A stretch of 64,000 nt of DNA, taken from positions 2,108,001 to 2,172,000 of the forward strand of contig NZ_CP036200.1 in the NCBI RefSeq assembly GCF_004295345.1, read 5' to 3'. This stretch comes from Shewanella maritima. GTDB taxonomy: Bacteria > Pseudomonadota > Gammaproteobacteria > Enterobacterales > Shewanellaceae. Made by a program: the position numbers and the translations under genes. How positions within the stretch are numbered: the stretch's first letter is position 1; each line of letters opens with the position of its first letter. The notes below the pieces were generated by a model. The model did not search any database, was not told the DNA's origin, and saw only the letters and a program-made list of their open reading frames with translations. This document shows, one piece after another, positions 46,154 to 56,213 of this stretch.

Positions 46154-46585
46154 TTAACCTAGCTTTGGCATTCCATACTTGCGAAAAACCAACCAATTAC
46201 ACATAGGCACAACAAGATAAGCCACAAACATGCCCACAGGCACACCTATGCCGACAGCTTTAATAAGCACCAACACGTCAAATCCAACCCTTGGAATAAG
46301 CGCAAACGGCACCATAATAGCGCTCATCACCACAGACATCAGAAAGCTAAAGAGCAAGCCTTTGAAGTGATGAGGTAATTCTGGAGCATATGTAGTTATG
46401 AACACGCTGACACCAATGCCAACCAAAGCTCCTGCAGGAATAGTTAGTGGCAGCTGCATCAACCAATTAAACATATCAAATGGCTGCTTGTAAGCCGTTA
46501 GGAAGATGAGGTTCATTGCTAACGAAAAGGTAATTGATACTAGTAGCCCAAACGTGCGGCGACTGTTGTTTTGATTTTCAGACAT
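46154..46585 (-). CDS. Four-helix membrane protein, possibly DUF2798-like
   Basis: 143 residues with four membrane helices in two similar halves: GLLVSITFSLAMNLIFLTAY, PLTIPAGALVGIGVSVFITTYAP, KGLLFSFLMSVVMSAIMVPFAL, GVPVGMFVAYLVVPMCNWLVF. The pattern of two two-helix units recalls DUF2798, but the call is weak. Monocistronic. Confidence 0.6.
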   Translation of the reverse strand: MSENQNNSRRTFGLLVSITFSLAMNLIFLTAYKQPFDMFNWLMQLPLTIPAGALVGIGVSVFITTYAPELPHHFKGLLFSFLMSVVMSAIMVPFALIPRVGFDVLVLIKAVGIGVPVGMFVAYLVVPMCNWLVFRKYGMPKLG

Positions 46586-46781
46586 AAAAAAGCCTCCCGG
46601 TAAATTGAGAGGCGAGTGTATAGAAACATTTTTAAAATTATCAGTCTAGTTTTTTTTATAAAAATTCCTATTAGCCTGTAAGAACTCAAGCTTAAACAAC
46701 TGATATAAATAGCTTTAAGTAAAATATTAACTCATAATTTTTTTAAAATTTTTTTGTAATTTTGAGCACAAATCGATTGAG

Positions 46782-47654
46782 TTAAATCGTATTCAAAAAC
46801 GCCTGATACTTAGCCATGGTTTGCTTATCATCTAGCATATTTGTGTGAGTCGCACCTGGCACAATAATCAGCTGTTTATTGGCTGACTGACTGGCTTGAT
46901 ACAACTTGTCAGAAAGCTCTGCCGGCACCATTTCATCATTCTCGCCACCAATGACCAATAACGGGCCTTTATAATACTTGGCAAGGACTTGCTGGTTATC
47001 TACTTGCCTAAAGTTGCCTACCACTTCGATATCCACAAACGGCATATACCAAGGCGTTTTCTCATCCACCCAATCATCAACATTGGTCGCTGAGCCATGC
47101 ATCACCAAGGCATCAATTTGATTAGATTTAGCCAGCTGCCCTGCAATAAAACTACCCAGTGAATAACCATGTAACACCAACTGCTTTGGCTGATATGTTT
47201 GCTGCAGGTATGCAAGCTGCGCCTGTGCGTCGCTGAGTAAATTATCAATAGTAGGTGAGCCTTCACTTGCCCCTAAACCACGGCGGTCGATTACCACAAT
47301 GTCGGTTTGTAACTCGGCGAGCTTACTCAGCACTGACAAACTATGAGGCTCAACCTTCATACCATTACCTTGAAAGAACACCAACATGGTTTCGCTGTTA
47401 GGGTTGTCGATGTAAAAGCCCTTTAGATTGACCTTATCTTCTGTGGTGAAGGCGATTTGGGATACCTGACTAGGCGCCATTACCTGCGTGAGTTCGCCAA
47501 CAAACTCTTGGGTGTAAGCCGTGTGCCCATCACTGCGAGCAATAAATTGCTGCTCGTCGATTTTCAAGGTGCAACCTGCAAGTAAAGCCATTAAAGCGGT
47601 GCCCAACATGGCTTGAGCAATTGATTGATTCGCCTTGCGCTTCCATACGGTCAT
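46782..47654 (-). CDS. Alpha/beta hydrolase lipoprotein
   Basis: About 290 residues. ATG 47654 has a GGAG site. The signal peptide ends in the lipobox LMALLAGC. The hydrolase core has MLVFFQGNGMKVEPH (oxyanion hole), IDRRGLGASEGSP, the nucleophile elbow LHGYSLGSFIAG (GxSxG), a late GGENDEMVPAELS and GATHTNMLDDKQ with the catalytic His. It resembles lipoprotein serine hydrolases of the DUF/BAAT-like group. The small HTH gene lies 11 bases upstream and starts the set. Confidence 0.85.
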   Translation of the reverse strand: MTVWKRKANQSIAQAMLGTALMALLAGCTLKIDEQQFIARSDGHTAYTQEFVGELTQVMAPSQVSQIAFTTEDKVNLKGFYIDNPNSETMLVFFQGNGMKVEPHSLSVLSKLAELQTDIVVIDRRGLGASEGSPTIDNLLSDAQAQLAYLQQTYQPKQLVLHGYSLGSFIAGQLAKSNQIDALVMHGSATNVDDWVDEKTPWYMPFVDIEVVGNFRQVDNQQVLAKYYKGPLLVIGGENDEMVPAELSDKLYQASQSANKQLIIVPGATHTNMLDDKQTMAKYQAFLNTI

Positions 47655-47665
47655 AGATAGCTCCA

Positions 47666-47893
47666 TTAGTTATTATCTGAGATTGAGATATTAGATTGAT
47701 AGCGAAGAATATCGCCTGGCTGACATTGCAGGTGCTGACAAATGGCATCCAGAGTAGAAAAGCGAATTGCTCTCGCGCGGCCACTGCGTAGCACGGATAA
47801 ATTTTGCGGGGTAATTCCCACTTTTTCAGCCAGCTCAGTCGACTTCATTTTGCGTTTTGCCAGCATGACATCTAATTCTATGATGATTGCCAT
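47666..47893 (-). CDS. Small Cro/CI-type HTH regulator (YozG-like)
   Basis: About 75 residues, almost entirely a helix-turn-helix domain: IIIELDVMLAKRKMKSTELAEKVGITPQNLSVLRSGRARAIRFSTLDAICQHLQCQPGDILRY in pieces. This type (YozG-like) is commonly paired with a DUF2975 membrane protein, as here. It lies between the DUF2975 gene and the hydrolase gene and probably represses the operon. Confidence 0.88.
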   Translation of the reverse strand: MAIIIELDVMLAKRKMKSTELAEKVGITPQNLSVLRSGRARAIRFSTLDAICQHLQCQPGDILRYQSNISISDNN

Positions 47894-47911
47894 ATTGCTC
47901 ACCTTAGCCCG

Positions 47912-48502
47912 TTAAATCGTTAACTGAGCTTCAGCGTCTAACTCATGAGCCTGTTGCATCACATAGCCCACGCAGTAGAAAATCAGCCCAACTAAGGCGA
48001 GTTTGATTTCTTCGCTACCAATAGAAAGATAGATAGACAACGGCTCTGCACCAGCAAATAACCTGAGAAAAACCACCAGCAACAGCGGATAGAAAAGACT
48101 TAACAGCACCCAGGCGAAAAACACGTAGGCGATACGGGTAAAGCAGATAAAGTTCGCACGGCTAAACACTTCGCCCTGGCTGTATAAACTAAACAGGCGC
48201 GCGAGTAGCCCATAGATAAACAAATATGGCAGTACCTCGACCGCCCCTACAAGCAACCCTGCATGAAAGCCCTGCGCGTTAATATCTGCCACCAGCCCTT
48301 GCCAAGACGGTGAGAAATCGACACGTAGATAACTTTCAAACCATCCCCACCAGCTAAGGGTAAACTGATATTCAACGCCACCAGACTGGCCACTGACCGC
48401 CTCCCCTAGAGTCACCACCGTGATGTAGCTAGCAAGATGCAGCGTTGCCAGCAATAACAATAAAATATTTATCCAACGACTTAGGCGAGTGATCCGTTCC
48501 AT
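47912..48502 (-). CDS. DUF2975 membrane protein
   Basis: About 196 residues with four membrane helices (WINILLLLLATLHLASY, FHAGLLVGAVEVLPYLFIYG, ARIAYVFFAWVLLSLFYPLLL-like and LALVGLIFYCVGYVM). The central LFSLYSQGEVFSRANFICFTRIAYV and the end with QQAHELDAEAQLTI match DUF2975. It is first in the operon with the HTH regulator and hydrolase. Function unknown. ATG 48502 is preferred over the longer frame to 48583. Confidence 0.85.
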   Translation of the reverse strand: MERITRLSRWINILLLLLATLHLASYITVVTLGEAVSGQSGGVEYQFTLSWWGWFESYLRVDFSPSWQGLVADINAQGFHAGLLVGAVEVLPYLFIYGLLARLFSLYSQGEVFSRANFICFTRIAYVFFAWVLLSLFYPLLLVVFLRLFAGAEPLSIYLSIGSEEIKLALVGLIFYCVGYVMQQAHELDAEAQLTI

Positions 48503-48647
48503 GTATGCCTCTGTGAGCTTTAAAGGTTTAGCACTAGCTAATATGAATAAGCTCAAGCTAACAAGGCCACTCTTTCTCGACAACTAATTATCGTTTTTCG
48601 ATAACAAAAACAAACTAAAGTTGTAGCCAACTAGTATCTATCTCCCA

Positions 48648-48677
48648 TAAAAAAACCGACTAAAAAGCCGGTTTTTA
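48648..48677 (-). terminator. Terminator of prlC
   Basis: On the minus strand AACCGGCT / AGTCGGTT (one mismatch) is followed by TTTTTTTATG, just past the prlC stop. Confidence 0.75.
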
Positions 48678-48698
48678 TTACGTTGTTAAAGCGTCAGA

Positions 48699-50738
48699 CT
48701 ATGCTGCTATCCCACTATGGCGAAGCAGCGCATCGATGCTTGGTTCGCGTCCCATAAAGCGCTTGAATAGTTCCATCGGCTCTTCACTTCCGCCCATTTC
48801 CAGCACGTTCTCTAGGAAGTCTTGACCCGTTTTCGCATTAAAGATGCCTTCGTCTTCAAAACGTGAGAACGCATCGGCTGACAACACTTCTGCCCACTTG
48901 TAGCTGTAGTAACCCGCAGCGTAGCCACCAGCAAAAATATGTGCAAAACCGTGTTGGAAGCGGTTAAAGCTTGGCGGTGTCATAACCGCAATTTGGCTAC
49001 GTACTTCATCTAAAATGCCCTGCACGTTAGCGCCTTTGGCAGCGTCAAACTCATGGTGCATACGGAAATCAAATAGCGAGAACTCAAGCTGACGTAACAT
49101 CATCATGCCCGACTGGAAGTTCTTTGCTGCCAACATCTTGTCTAACAGCTCTTTTGGCAATGGCTCACCAGTTTCATAATGACCTGAAATTTCAGCTAGC
49201 GCCTCTTCAGCCCAACACCAGTTTTCCATGAACTGACTTGGCAGCTCAACGGCATCCCAAGGCACACCGTTAATACCAGATACGCCACCGACATCAACTT
49301 TAGTAAGCATATGGTGAATACCATGGCCAAACTCATGGAATAAAGTGGTCACTTCATCGTGGGTAAATAGCGCAGGCTTATCACCAACTGGGCTATTGAA
49401 GTTACATGTCAGGTAAGCAACTGGCTTTTGCAGACCGGTTGAGGTGACGCGGCGACCACGGCAATCATCCATCCATGCACCACCACGCTTGCCAGTGCGA
49501 GCGTATAGGTCAAGGTAGAAGCTACCACGGTGTACATTTTGCGCATCAAAAATATGGAAGAAGCGCACATCATCGTGCCACTTATCGAACTCAGTTTCTT
49601 CTTTAATGTTAAGACCAAACAGGCGGTTAACCGTGTAGAACAGGCCAGATAGCACTTTATCCTCTGGGAAATAAGGGCGCAGGATTTCTTGCGACACTTG
49701 ATACTTATGCTGTTGCAGTTTTTCTGCGTAGTAGCTCAAATCCCAAGAGGCTAATTCATCAACCTTGTAGTGCTCTTTAGCAAACGCTTTTAGCTCAGCA
49801 AGTTCAGCTTCACCTTGGGCTTTTGAGCGCTCACCTAACTCGTTCAAGAAGCCTAACACCTGCGCTGGCGACTCTGCCATCTTGGTCGCAAGAGACTTAT
49901 CAGCATAGCTGTCAAAACCAAGCAGATTAGCTAGCTCATGACGCAGGGCGACAATTTCATCCATATTGGCTGAGTTATCAAACTCACCGGCATTTGGGCC
50001 TTGGTCCGATGCGCGAGTCACAAAGGCGCGGTAGCACTCTTCACGCAGCTCGCGCTTGTCGCTGTGAGTCATCACAGGTAGGTAAGATGGGAAGTCTAAC
50101 GTAAATAACCAACCGGTCTGCTCGGTGGCTTCAGCCATGGCTTTTGCAGCAGCAATAGCTGATTCTGGTAAGCCAGCTAGGTCAGCTTCATCGGTAATAA
50201 GTTTAGTCCACGCCTGAGTGGCATCTAACAACTGGTTAGAGAAACCACTGGTTAACTCTGATAGACGCTTCACAATTTCACCGTAACGCGCTTTTTGCTC
50301 ATCGGCTAAACCGATACCCGATAGCTCAAAGTCACGTAAGCTCTGCTCAATGACCATTTTTTGCGCCTGGGTTAGGCTGGCAAACTCTGCTGAGTCTTTA
50401 ATTGATTTATACGCTTCATATAAACCCTGGTGCTGACCCACATAAGTACCGTAATCAGATAGCAAAGGCAGGCAAGCATCGTGGGCTTCACGCCATTCAT
50501 CGTTACTAACCACTGAATTCATATGCGATACAGGCGACCAAATTTTGCTTAACTCGTCATCCACTTCTTCCAGCGGAGCAATAAGGTTGTCCCAGGTGTA
50601 GGCGGTGTTTTTGGCGAGTAGGTCATCAATGGCTTGACGACAGTTGGCAATCGCTTGCTCAACAGCAACTTGAATATGCTCAGGTTTGATTTTTGAAAAC
50701 TGCGGTAACTCGCTGCCGCTTAGCAGTGGATTGCTCAT
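48699..50738 (-). CDS. prlC: Oligopeptidase A PrlC
   Basis: 679 residues, an M3 family zinc endopeptidase of the cytoplasm that degrades signal peptides and other oligopeptides. The zinc site [11 protein letters not shown] is intact, with the third ligand Glu in [24 protein letters not shown] (ELPSQ). Length matches E. coli PrlC (680). ATG 50738 has AAGGGA upstream; the frame extends to 50777 without support. It is followed by a terminator. Confidence 0.96.
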   Translation of the reverse strand: [679 protein letters not shown]

Positions 50739-51099
50739 AAGATTCCCTTGATGAATATGTAAAAGGTGCCAACTCATGTAAATGCTAGCTTAATGCTTAA
50801 TACATGAGGGCTGCCAAGTGATTTTTCAACTTAATCTAATCGATTTAGCTGCCAAGAGAACTTAGTAACTAAAAAACCAGCCTGGGGATACAAAATTTAA
50901 CACCTCGCTCGCAAAATGAGCAAAAAAAACGTTGATATTGACGATATTCAACTATCATTGCCGCCGAGTATTTCAAGACAGTGAATTTGGGCGAAATCGT
51001 TTATGCAGAGCCTATCTATTCACAGAAGGTCAATTCATATAAAAGCTATACCCAAAACATCTCACGTAGCAATTGGCACCAACAACCTAAGGTAAAGCG
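50739..51099. other. Divergent promoter region of prlC and the beta-barrel gene
   Basis: No distinctive operator seen. AT-rich, with the prlC promoter on the minus strand and that of the 51100 gene on the plus strand. Confidence 0.4.
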
Positions 51100-51876
51100 A
51101 TGACCAGCAACTCATCATGGCTAACTCTCAGTTTTGCAGCGCTAACCGCAACGCTGCTACCTATTGCACACGCGCAAGCTGCTGATGCGGATGAAACTAA
51201 TGCTGTTGAAGCCAATGCAGTTGAAACTAGTTCTGTAGCAGTAAGCATCGACCTAGGTTACGAGTCTAAATACATTAGCGAGGGGCGCAATAACCTTGAA
51301 GATGGTGGCATTAGCTGGGGCATGTTTTCAGCGCAAGACGGCAAGCTCACCACATATGCGCTAGTCGGCCGCGCCGCTCAACAGCACTATATTGAATGGC
51401 AACTGGGTTTTGAGTATGCCATTGAGCTAGGTGCTGATATTGAAGCCAGTGTTGGCTACCAAAGGGTCGAGGTTTATGGTGATGAGCGTGAGTCCGACAA
51501 CGAGCTATTTGCCAGCGCAACCTATACTGGCAGCAAGTGGATTGAACCTAGTGTTGAATACACGTATTCAACTGAAAATGCCGGTTACTTTGTTGAAGTT
51601 AGTTTGCAGCACCATTGGCAGGCCACTGAACAACTCACCATCTCGCCTTATGCGATTCAAGGTTTTGATTTTCAATACGCGACTGAACACTACAACGGCC
51701 CTAATCATTTCCAATTTGGCGCTGAGCTAGCGTACGCCATTAGCGATAGCATAACTATTAACGGCCACATTAGTCGCACCATAGCGCAAGAAGATATTAA
51801 ACGTGAATATGCTGATGACAGTGACATCAAGCTCAATGAAACCTTTGCAGGTTTTAGTATCAACATGACTTGGTAA
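51100..51876 (+). CDS. Outer-membrane beta-barrel protein (porin-like)
   Basis: 258 residues. The signal peptide ends about AHAQAADADE, followed by a short acidic linker (DETNAVEANAVETSS). The barrel begins VSIDLGYESKYISEGRNN, a start typical of TorF-like putative porins, and shows about 12 amphipathic strands to the C-terminal INMTW. Probably an outer-membrane porin or transport-like protein. Confidence 0.8.
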   Translation: MTSNSSWLTLSFAALTATLLPIAHAQAADADETNAVEANAVETSSVAVSIDLGYESKYISEGRNNLEDGGISWGMFSAQDGKLTTYALVGRAAQQHYIEWQLGFEYAIELGADIEASVGYQRVEVYGDERESDNELFASATYTGSKWIEPSVEYTYSTENAGYFVEVSLQHHWQATEQLTISPYAIQGFDFQYATEHYNGPNHFQFGAELAYAISDSITINGHISRTIAQEDIKREYADDSDIKLNETFAGFSINMTW

Positions 51877-52016
51877 CGCTGACTGACTGTTAGCGCTCAA
51901 CCTCACTGATATAAGCCACTGATAGTTATCGCCACTGCCCGCAACTGGCAAGTTAGCACAGCTGAACTACACTTAAAGCCCCCTGCAGGATGCAGCTTAA
52001 CGAGCAAGGAGTGCTT

Positions 52017-52628
52017 ATGTCAGCGACAACTGTCTATTCCACCAGTGTTAACACAACTCATGTTTCTACCGCTTGTAAATTCACCCGTATCAAGGCCAAG
52101 CTAGCAACTCGCTTGTTGGCGCTATGCTTAACATTGATGCCAGTAACGGCTATCCACGCGGATGATTTAAGTCAGCTAATTCAGGCATCGAAAGCATCAA
52201 CTGATCCAAGCGCTAGCTTGGACACAAAAGCCACAAAAGAAAAGCTTGCCCTTGGCAGCGTTACCAATGCTCAAGGTGAACCAATCGCAATACCAGAACA
52301 AACCCAATCTAGCCTTGAGTTTGATGCCGACGACTATCTCACCAACCCAAGAGTACGTAATCTTAACCAGCCCCAATCTTCAGCAAGCCGCACTAAAGCT
52401 AAAGACAAAGCGAAATCCAGCACTAGCTATGTTGCCAACAATCCAAGCTGTCGCTGGTTAGCTAATCGCCTTAAGTATCTAGGCGATAAGCTTCACCGCA
52501 GAAACGATAGTCATGGCGATCATTACCGCAATGAATTTACAGTGCGCAAACAAGAGTTTAATTGCTTAAAGTGCAGCGACACTGGGCCAGAGCAAAGCGA
52601 CCACGCTCGCTGTCAGTATCGCCGCTAA
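52017..52628 (+). CDS. Hypothetical exported protein
   Basis: About 203 residues. ATG 52017 follows AAGGAG. A long signal-like N-terminus has its hydrophobic core at LATRLLALCLTLMPVTAIHA. The mature part starts with a disordered stretch (DDLSQLIQASKASTDP to SSASRTKAKDKAKSS) and ends in a compact Cys/His-rich module: SCRWLANRLKYLG, HRRNDSHGDHYRNEF, FNCLKCSDTGPEQSDHARC. The four Cys could make two disulfides or bind metal. It follows the beta-barrel gene by 140 bases. No family recognised. Confidence 0.65.
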   Translation: MSATTVYSTSVNTTHVSTACKFTRIKAKLATRLLALCLTLMPVTAIHADDLSQLIQASKASTDPSASLDTKATKEKLALGSVTNAQGEPIAIPEQTQSSLEFDADDYLTNPRVRNLNQPQSSASRTKAKDKAKSSTSYVANNPSCRWLANRLKYLGDKLHRRNDSHGDHYRNEFTVRKQEFNCLKCSDTGPEQSDHARCQYRR

Positions 52629-52648
52629 CCAAGGTCTTAATGCATTAC

Positions 52649-52914
52649 TAGGGGCTGCTGACCTTTGCTGATTAGAATTTGTTTGAATTTAAAGCACTTT
52701 AATCAAGGCGCGAGCTATGCCGTTTAGTCGACTAAACCAGTGGCTCGCAACGCAGAAGAAAGTGATTTAAAACGAACCTTTCAGGCAACACTTGTTGTAA
52801 TGTCAACTGCATGAACGACTTAACATGTGAAGCAAGCACACATCAAAACCGCTGCCTCTTCGAAGCCTCCAACAAGTCGTTGCAAAAATAATCTTGAAAG
52901 GTCTGCAGCCCCTA
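52649..52914 (+). repeat. MITE-like element, family 2, copy B (266 bp)
   Basis: Starts TAGGGGCTGCTGACCTTTGC and ends with AAAGGTCTGCAGCCCCTA, so the ends form a ~20-bp terminal inverted repeat. It matches the copy at 25864-26130 along its length, in the opposite orientation. No coding frame. It lies between the hypothetical exported protein and gor. Confidence 0.88.
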
Positions 52915-53003
52915 CATGTTAATCCCCTCTAGCGAGAATGTTAATCAGCCCTTACAATGGCGTGCATACAAACATCACTAAGTGATTAACAGCGGAGATT
53001 ATC

Positions 53004-54359
53004 ATGGCTCAACATTTTGACTATATCGCCCTAGGTGCAGGTAGTGGCGGCATTGCCTCAGCAAACCGTGCAGCCATGCGCGGAGCGAAAGTATTATTGA
53101 TTGAAGCGCAGCACGTCGGCGGCACCTGTGTAAACGTAGGTTGTGTACCTAAAAAAGTCATGTGGTATGGCGCACACGTTGCCGAAGCCATGAACCTCTA
53201 CGCCAAAGACTACGGCTTTGATGTCACTGTAAATAACTTCGACTGGAACAAACTTGTTGAAAGCCGCGAAGCCTATATTGGTCGCATTCACCAAGCTTAT
53301 GGTCGTGGTTTTGAAAGCAACAAAGTTACCCTGCTTAACGGCTACGGCAAGTTCGTAAACAACAACACCATTGAAGTGAATGGCGAGCAATACACTGCAG
53401 ACCATATTCTTATCGCCACTGGCGGCGCGCCGACCATTCCTAACATTCCAGGTGCCGAGCATGGTATCGACTCAAACGGTTTCTTTGAGCTGCGCGAGCA
53501 GCCAAAACGAGTCGCCGTTGTCGGTGCAGGCTATATTGCCGTTGAGCTTGCCGGTGTCATGCATGCCCTAGGTAGCGAAACTCACCTACTTGTGCGTAAA
53601 CATGCACCGCTACGTAACTTCGACCCAATCTTAACTGATGCACTGGTCGAGGCGATGGCAACAGACGGCCCAACACTGCACACTCACAGCATTCCAAAAC
53701 AAGTTGTCAAAAATGATGATGGCAGCCTGACCCTTGAGCTTGAAAACGGTGAAAGCATCACAGTTGATACCCTAGTTTGGGCAATTGGCCGCTCACCAGC
53801 AACGGGCAACATTGGTATTGAGAACACTGACGTACAGCTAGATGACAAAGGCTATGTGATTGTTGATGAACAGCAAAACACTACCGCAAAAGGCATTTAC
53901 TGTGTTGGCGATATCATGAAAGGCGGTGTTGAACTCACCCCAGTTGCAGTGAAAGCTGGCCGACTGTTATCAGAGCGCTTATTTGGCGACATGCCAGATG
54001 CGAAGATGGATTACTCACTGATCCCAACTGTAGTATTTAGCCACCCTGCCATTGGCACCATGGGCTTAACTGAGCCAGAAGCGATTGAGCAATACGGCGA
54101 CGACAAGGTTAAAGTATACACTTCAACCTTCACCTCAATGTACACCGCAGTGACGGCGCACCGTCAAGCATGCAAAATGAAGCTAGTGTGCGCAGGTGAC
54201 GATGAAGTGGTTGTCGGTATTCACGGTATCGGTTTTGGTATGGATGAAATCCTCCAAGGCTTTGGCGTCGCAATGAAGATGGGCGCAACCAAAGCACAGT
54301 TTGATGCAGTTGTCGCAATTCACCCAACGGGTGCTGAAGAGTTTGTTACCATGCGCTAG
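53004..54359 (+). CDS. gor: Glutathione-disulfide reductase
   Basis: 451 residues, E. coli-like length. FAD-binding [14 protein letters not shown] at the N-terminus, the redox-active disulfide [20 protein letters not shown] (CxxxxC), NADPH-binding [14 protein letters not shown] and [15 protein letters not shown] with Arg residues favouring NADPH. Dimer-interface [12 protein letters not shown] carries the catalytic His. It regenerates reduced glutathione. A strong terminator follows. Confidence 0.97.
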   Translation: MAQHFDYIALGAGSGGIASANRAAMRGAKVLLIEAQHVGGTCVNVGCVPKKVMWYGAHVAEAMNLYAKDYGFDVTVNNFDWNKLVESREAYIGRIHQAYGRGFESNKVTLLNGYGKFVNNNTIEVNGEQYTADHILIATGGAPTIPNIPGAEHGIDSNGFFELREQPKRVAVVGAGYIAVELAGVMHALGSETHLLVRKHAPLRNFDPILTDALVEAMATDGPTLHTHSIPKQVVKNDDGSLTLELENGESITVDTLVWAIGRSPATGNIGIENTDVQLDDKGYVIVDEQQNTTAKGIYCVGDIMKGGVELTPVAVKAGRLLSERLFGDMPDAKMDYSLIPTVVFSHPAIGTMGLTEPEAIEQYGDDKVKVYTSTFTSMYTAVTAHRQACKMKLVCAGDDEVVVGIHGIGFGMDEILQGFGVAMKMGATKAQFDAVVAIHPTGAEEFVTMR

Positions 54360-54421
54360 TAGGTGCGCGTATAGAGCTGTGCGCTAAAAGCCAGACATTA
54401 GCCCATACCAATCAAATACTG

Positions 54422-54452
54422 AAAAGCTCGCGCATTTTGCGCGAGCTTTTTT
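54422..54452 (+). terminator. Terminator of gor
   Basis: AAAAGCTCGCGCA / TGCGCGAGCTTTTTT; the same hairpin sequence recurs after the serine hydrolase gene (59621) and at 61054. Confidence 0.93.
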
Positions 54453-54483
54453 ATTGGATGGTTGCACTTTTTCTAAATTATTT

Positions 54484-54493
54484 CTGGATAAGG
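54484..54493 (+). repeat. 10-bp direct repeat CTGGATAAGG, left copy
   Basis: Identical to 57976-57985, with the two-gene nuclease cassette between. The same 10-mer also forms part of the family-1 MITE end. Possible insertion-site duplication or recombination site; chance is not excluded. Confidence 0.4.
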
Positions 54494-54506
54494 GTGAGTT
54501 ATATGC

Positions 54507-56213
54507 TTAGCTAAACACAGATTCATTGAATAAGTCCTCAAGATAATGAAAAGGAACTGGATATCGGTAGCAGCGACAAGCTGTTAGTACCAAAGGAGCC
54601 TTGCCTTTAGTAACAGCTGACATACTCTTAAACGAGTCAGCTTTACCACACTCTTGCTTTATGTGCTCTAGCGCCTCGCTTCCATTCATTGGAAAGTTTG
54701 TTGACGCTGAACCATGCGTATCTGAGTTAGAGTACATATATTGCTCACTGTCTTGGTTTGGATACCAATACTGTAAAGTGCTGTGTGTAAGTTTATCCGT
54801 GGCAAACTTCTCCAAATTTTGGCTTACCGAATCTAGTTTGTGCATAGAACAAAAAACAGCTAATAGTGGGTATAAGACACTAGCTTTTGTAACTTTATTC
54901 TTATAGCCATCGGTCTTATCTATATTTCTATGTTCAAGCAGCTTTTCATAAGAATTATGCACAATTGGATACATTCCATCACACTCGAAAGATAAAGTGC
55001 ACCTATTGACAATTTCCGATAGCCAGCTTCGTACAAACCTATCAAGCGCAGAATTATTTGAAAGCAAGGTTAAGGCTAAACCAAGGTCAATTGCCTGTGA
55101 GTCTTTGTACGGAGACAACAACATAGGATTATTAACAACCAAGAGATTAAGTGACTTTGTTATCTCTTCTAGGCGAAGACGAACTCTTTCCTGTTCTTCA
55201 CTTTCTCCATCTACTGGTGGATTCTCTGCATAACTTTTTGTGAGTAAATCCAATGTCCAGTGCCCTTTGACCGCCAAGCGACCGAGTACATCAAACAGTT
55301 TAATATTTACATCAATAGAGCATGGTGATTGAACCGCATGAGAAAGGGCATATTTAAATTTAACATAGGGTATTAAACATTGGTCCACGTAACAGTCAGT
55401 TACTTGGTTATACGTATCTAAAATACTGCTGAATGATTTTGAAGGTTTATTCCTTCCTGTGTAGAAATCTTTGACTTTATCCCAAGCCAGCAGCAATGCT
55501 CGCTCCGATGAAAGATATGCAGCTTCTAGGTTTCCTCCACCCCGACACCATGAAAATAAAACCCATAAGCAAACGTTAACCCGAGTTACGGACGATGCAA
55601 CTGAGTCTGCATCAATAGCATTTGACAACACTTCATCAATCAATAGTGAGAAATGTTTACTTGAACTCTCAGGTTCTTCAAGTAAAGCCAAGGATTTCCT
55701 TAATAAAGCCTGACTGGAGCTAGGCAGCAACTCTTCTTTCAGCAAGTACTGTTGAATAAGCTCTGAAAGCTTATCGCCATTCCACTCTTCAAAAGAAATA
55801 TTTTCTCGCGTATTCCTATGTTCATAGCCTGAGACCTCCTGCCTAATTCCTGAGTTAACATCCCCACCAAAACATAAGCAGATGACTATTTTTTTATCTC
55901 TGTGTTCAGGTGGTAGGCGACTGGGAATAAATGAGTCTTGAATCTCATCTAATGAAGGTCGAAGCGCTTGGTCAGTACTCCCATTCCAGGTTTCACGAGT
56001 AAGGTTTCCAGACTTTACCGAAAACAAATAAACTTTTTCTTCCAGACCATTTACTTGACCTACAGCTGCGATATCAACGCCATACTCTTTAACGCCACGA
56101 GTAGGTGAGATGAACACATTCATTCCCATACAACTCAAGAGATCTGGTAATACCGCATCCAATTCCTTGCGCTCTTTGAGCGAGGCTAAGTATTGCTTAA
56201 GAATTAGCTTCAT
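54507..56213 (-). CDS. Nuclease-like protein with PD-(D/E)xK-type N-terminal domain
   Basis: 568 residues, no named family. The first ~170 residues look like a restriction-endonuclease fold: helix LDAVLPDLLSCMGM, then RGVKEYGVDIAAVG (Asp47) and VYLFSVKSGNL, where S65-V66-K67 takes the place of the (D/E)xK or QxK motif. It ends with the helix SFEEWNGDKLSELIQQYLL seen in such domains. The rest (about 175-568) is all-helical without recognised motifs. It overlaps the upstream gene by 17 bases, so the two are translationally coupled. The weak Ser in place of an acidic or Gln residue could mean altered catalysis. Defence function is inferred. Confidence 0.65.
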   Translation of the reverse strand: MKLILKQYLASLKERKELDAVLPDLLSCMGMNVFISPTRGVKEYGVDIAAVGQVNGLEEKVYLFSVKSGNLTRETWNGSTDQALRPSLDEIQDSFIPSRLPPEHRDKKIVICLCFGGDVNSGIRQEVSGYEHRNTRENISFEEWNGDKLSELIQQYLLKEELLPSSSQALLRKSLALLEEPESSSKHFSLLIDEVLSNAIDADSVASSVTRVNVCLWVLFSWCRGGGNLEAAYLSSERALLLAWDKVKDFYTGRNKPSKSFSSILDTYNQVTDCYVDQCLIPYVKFKYALSHAVQSPCSIDVNIKLFDVLGRLAVKGHWTLDLLTKSYAENPPVDGESEEQERVRLRLEEITKSLNLLVVNNPMLLSPYKDSQAIDLGLALTLLSNNSALDRFVRSWLSEIVNRCTLSFECDGMYPIVHNSYEKLLEHRNIDKTDGYKNKVTKASVLYPLLAVFCSMHKLDSVSQNLEKFATDKLTHSTLQYWYPNQDSEQYMYSNSDTHGSASTNFPMNGSEALEHIKQECGKADSFKSMSAVTKGKAPLVLTACRCYRYPVPFHYLEDLFNESVFS

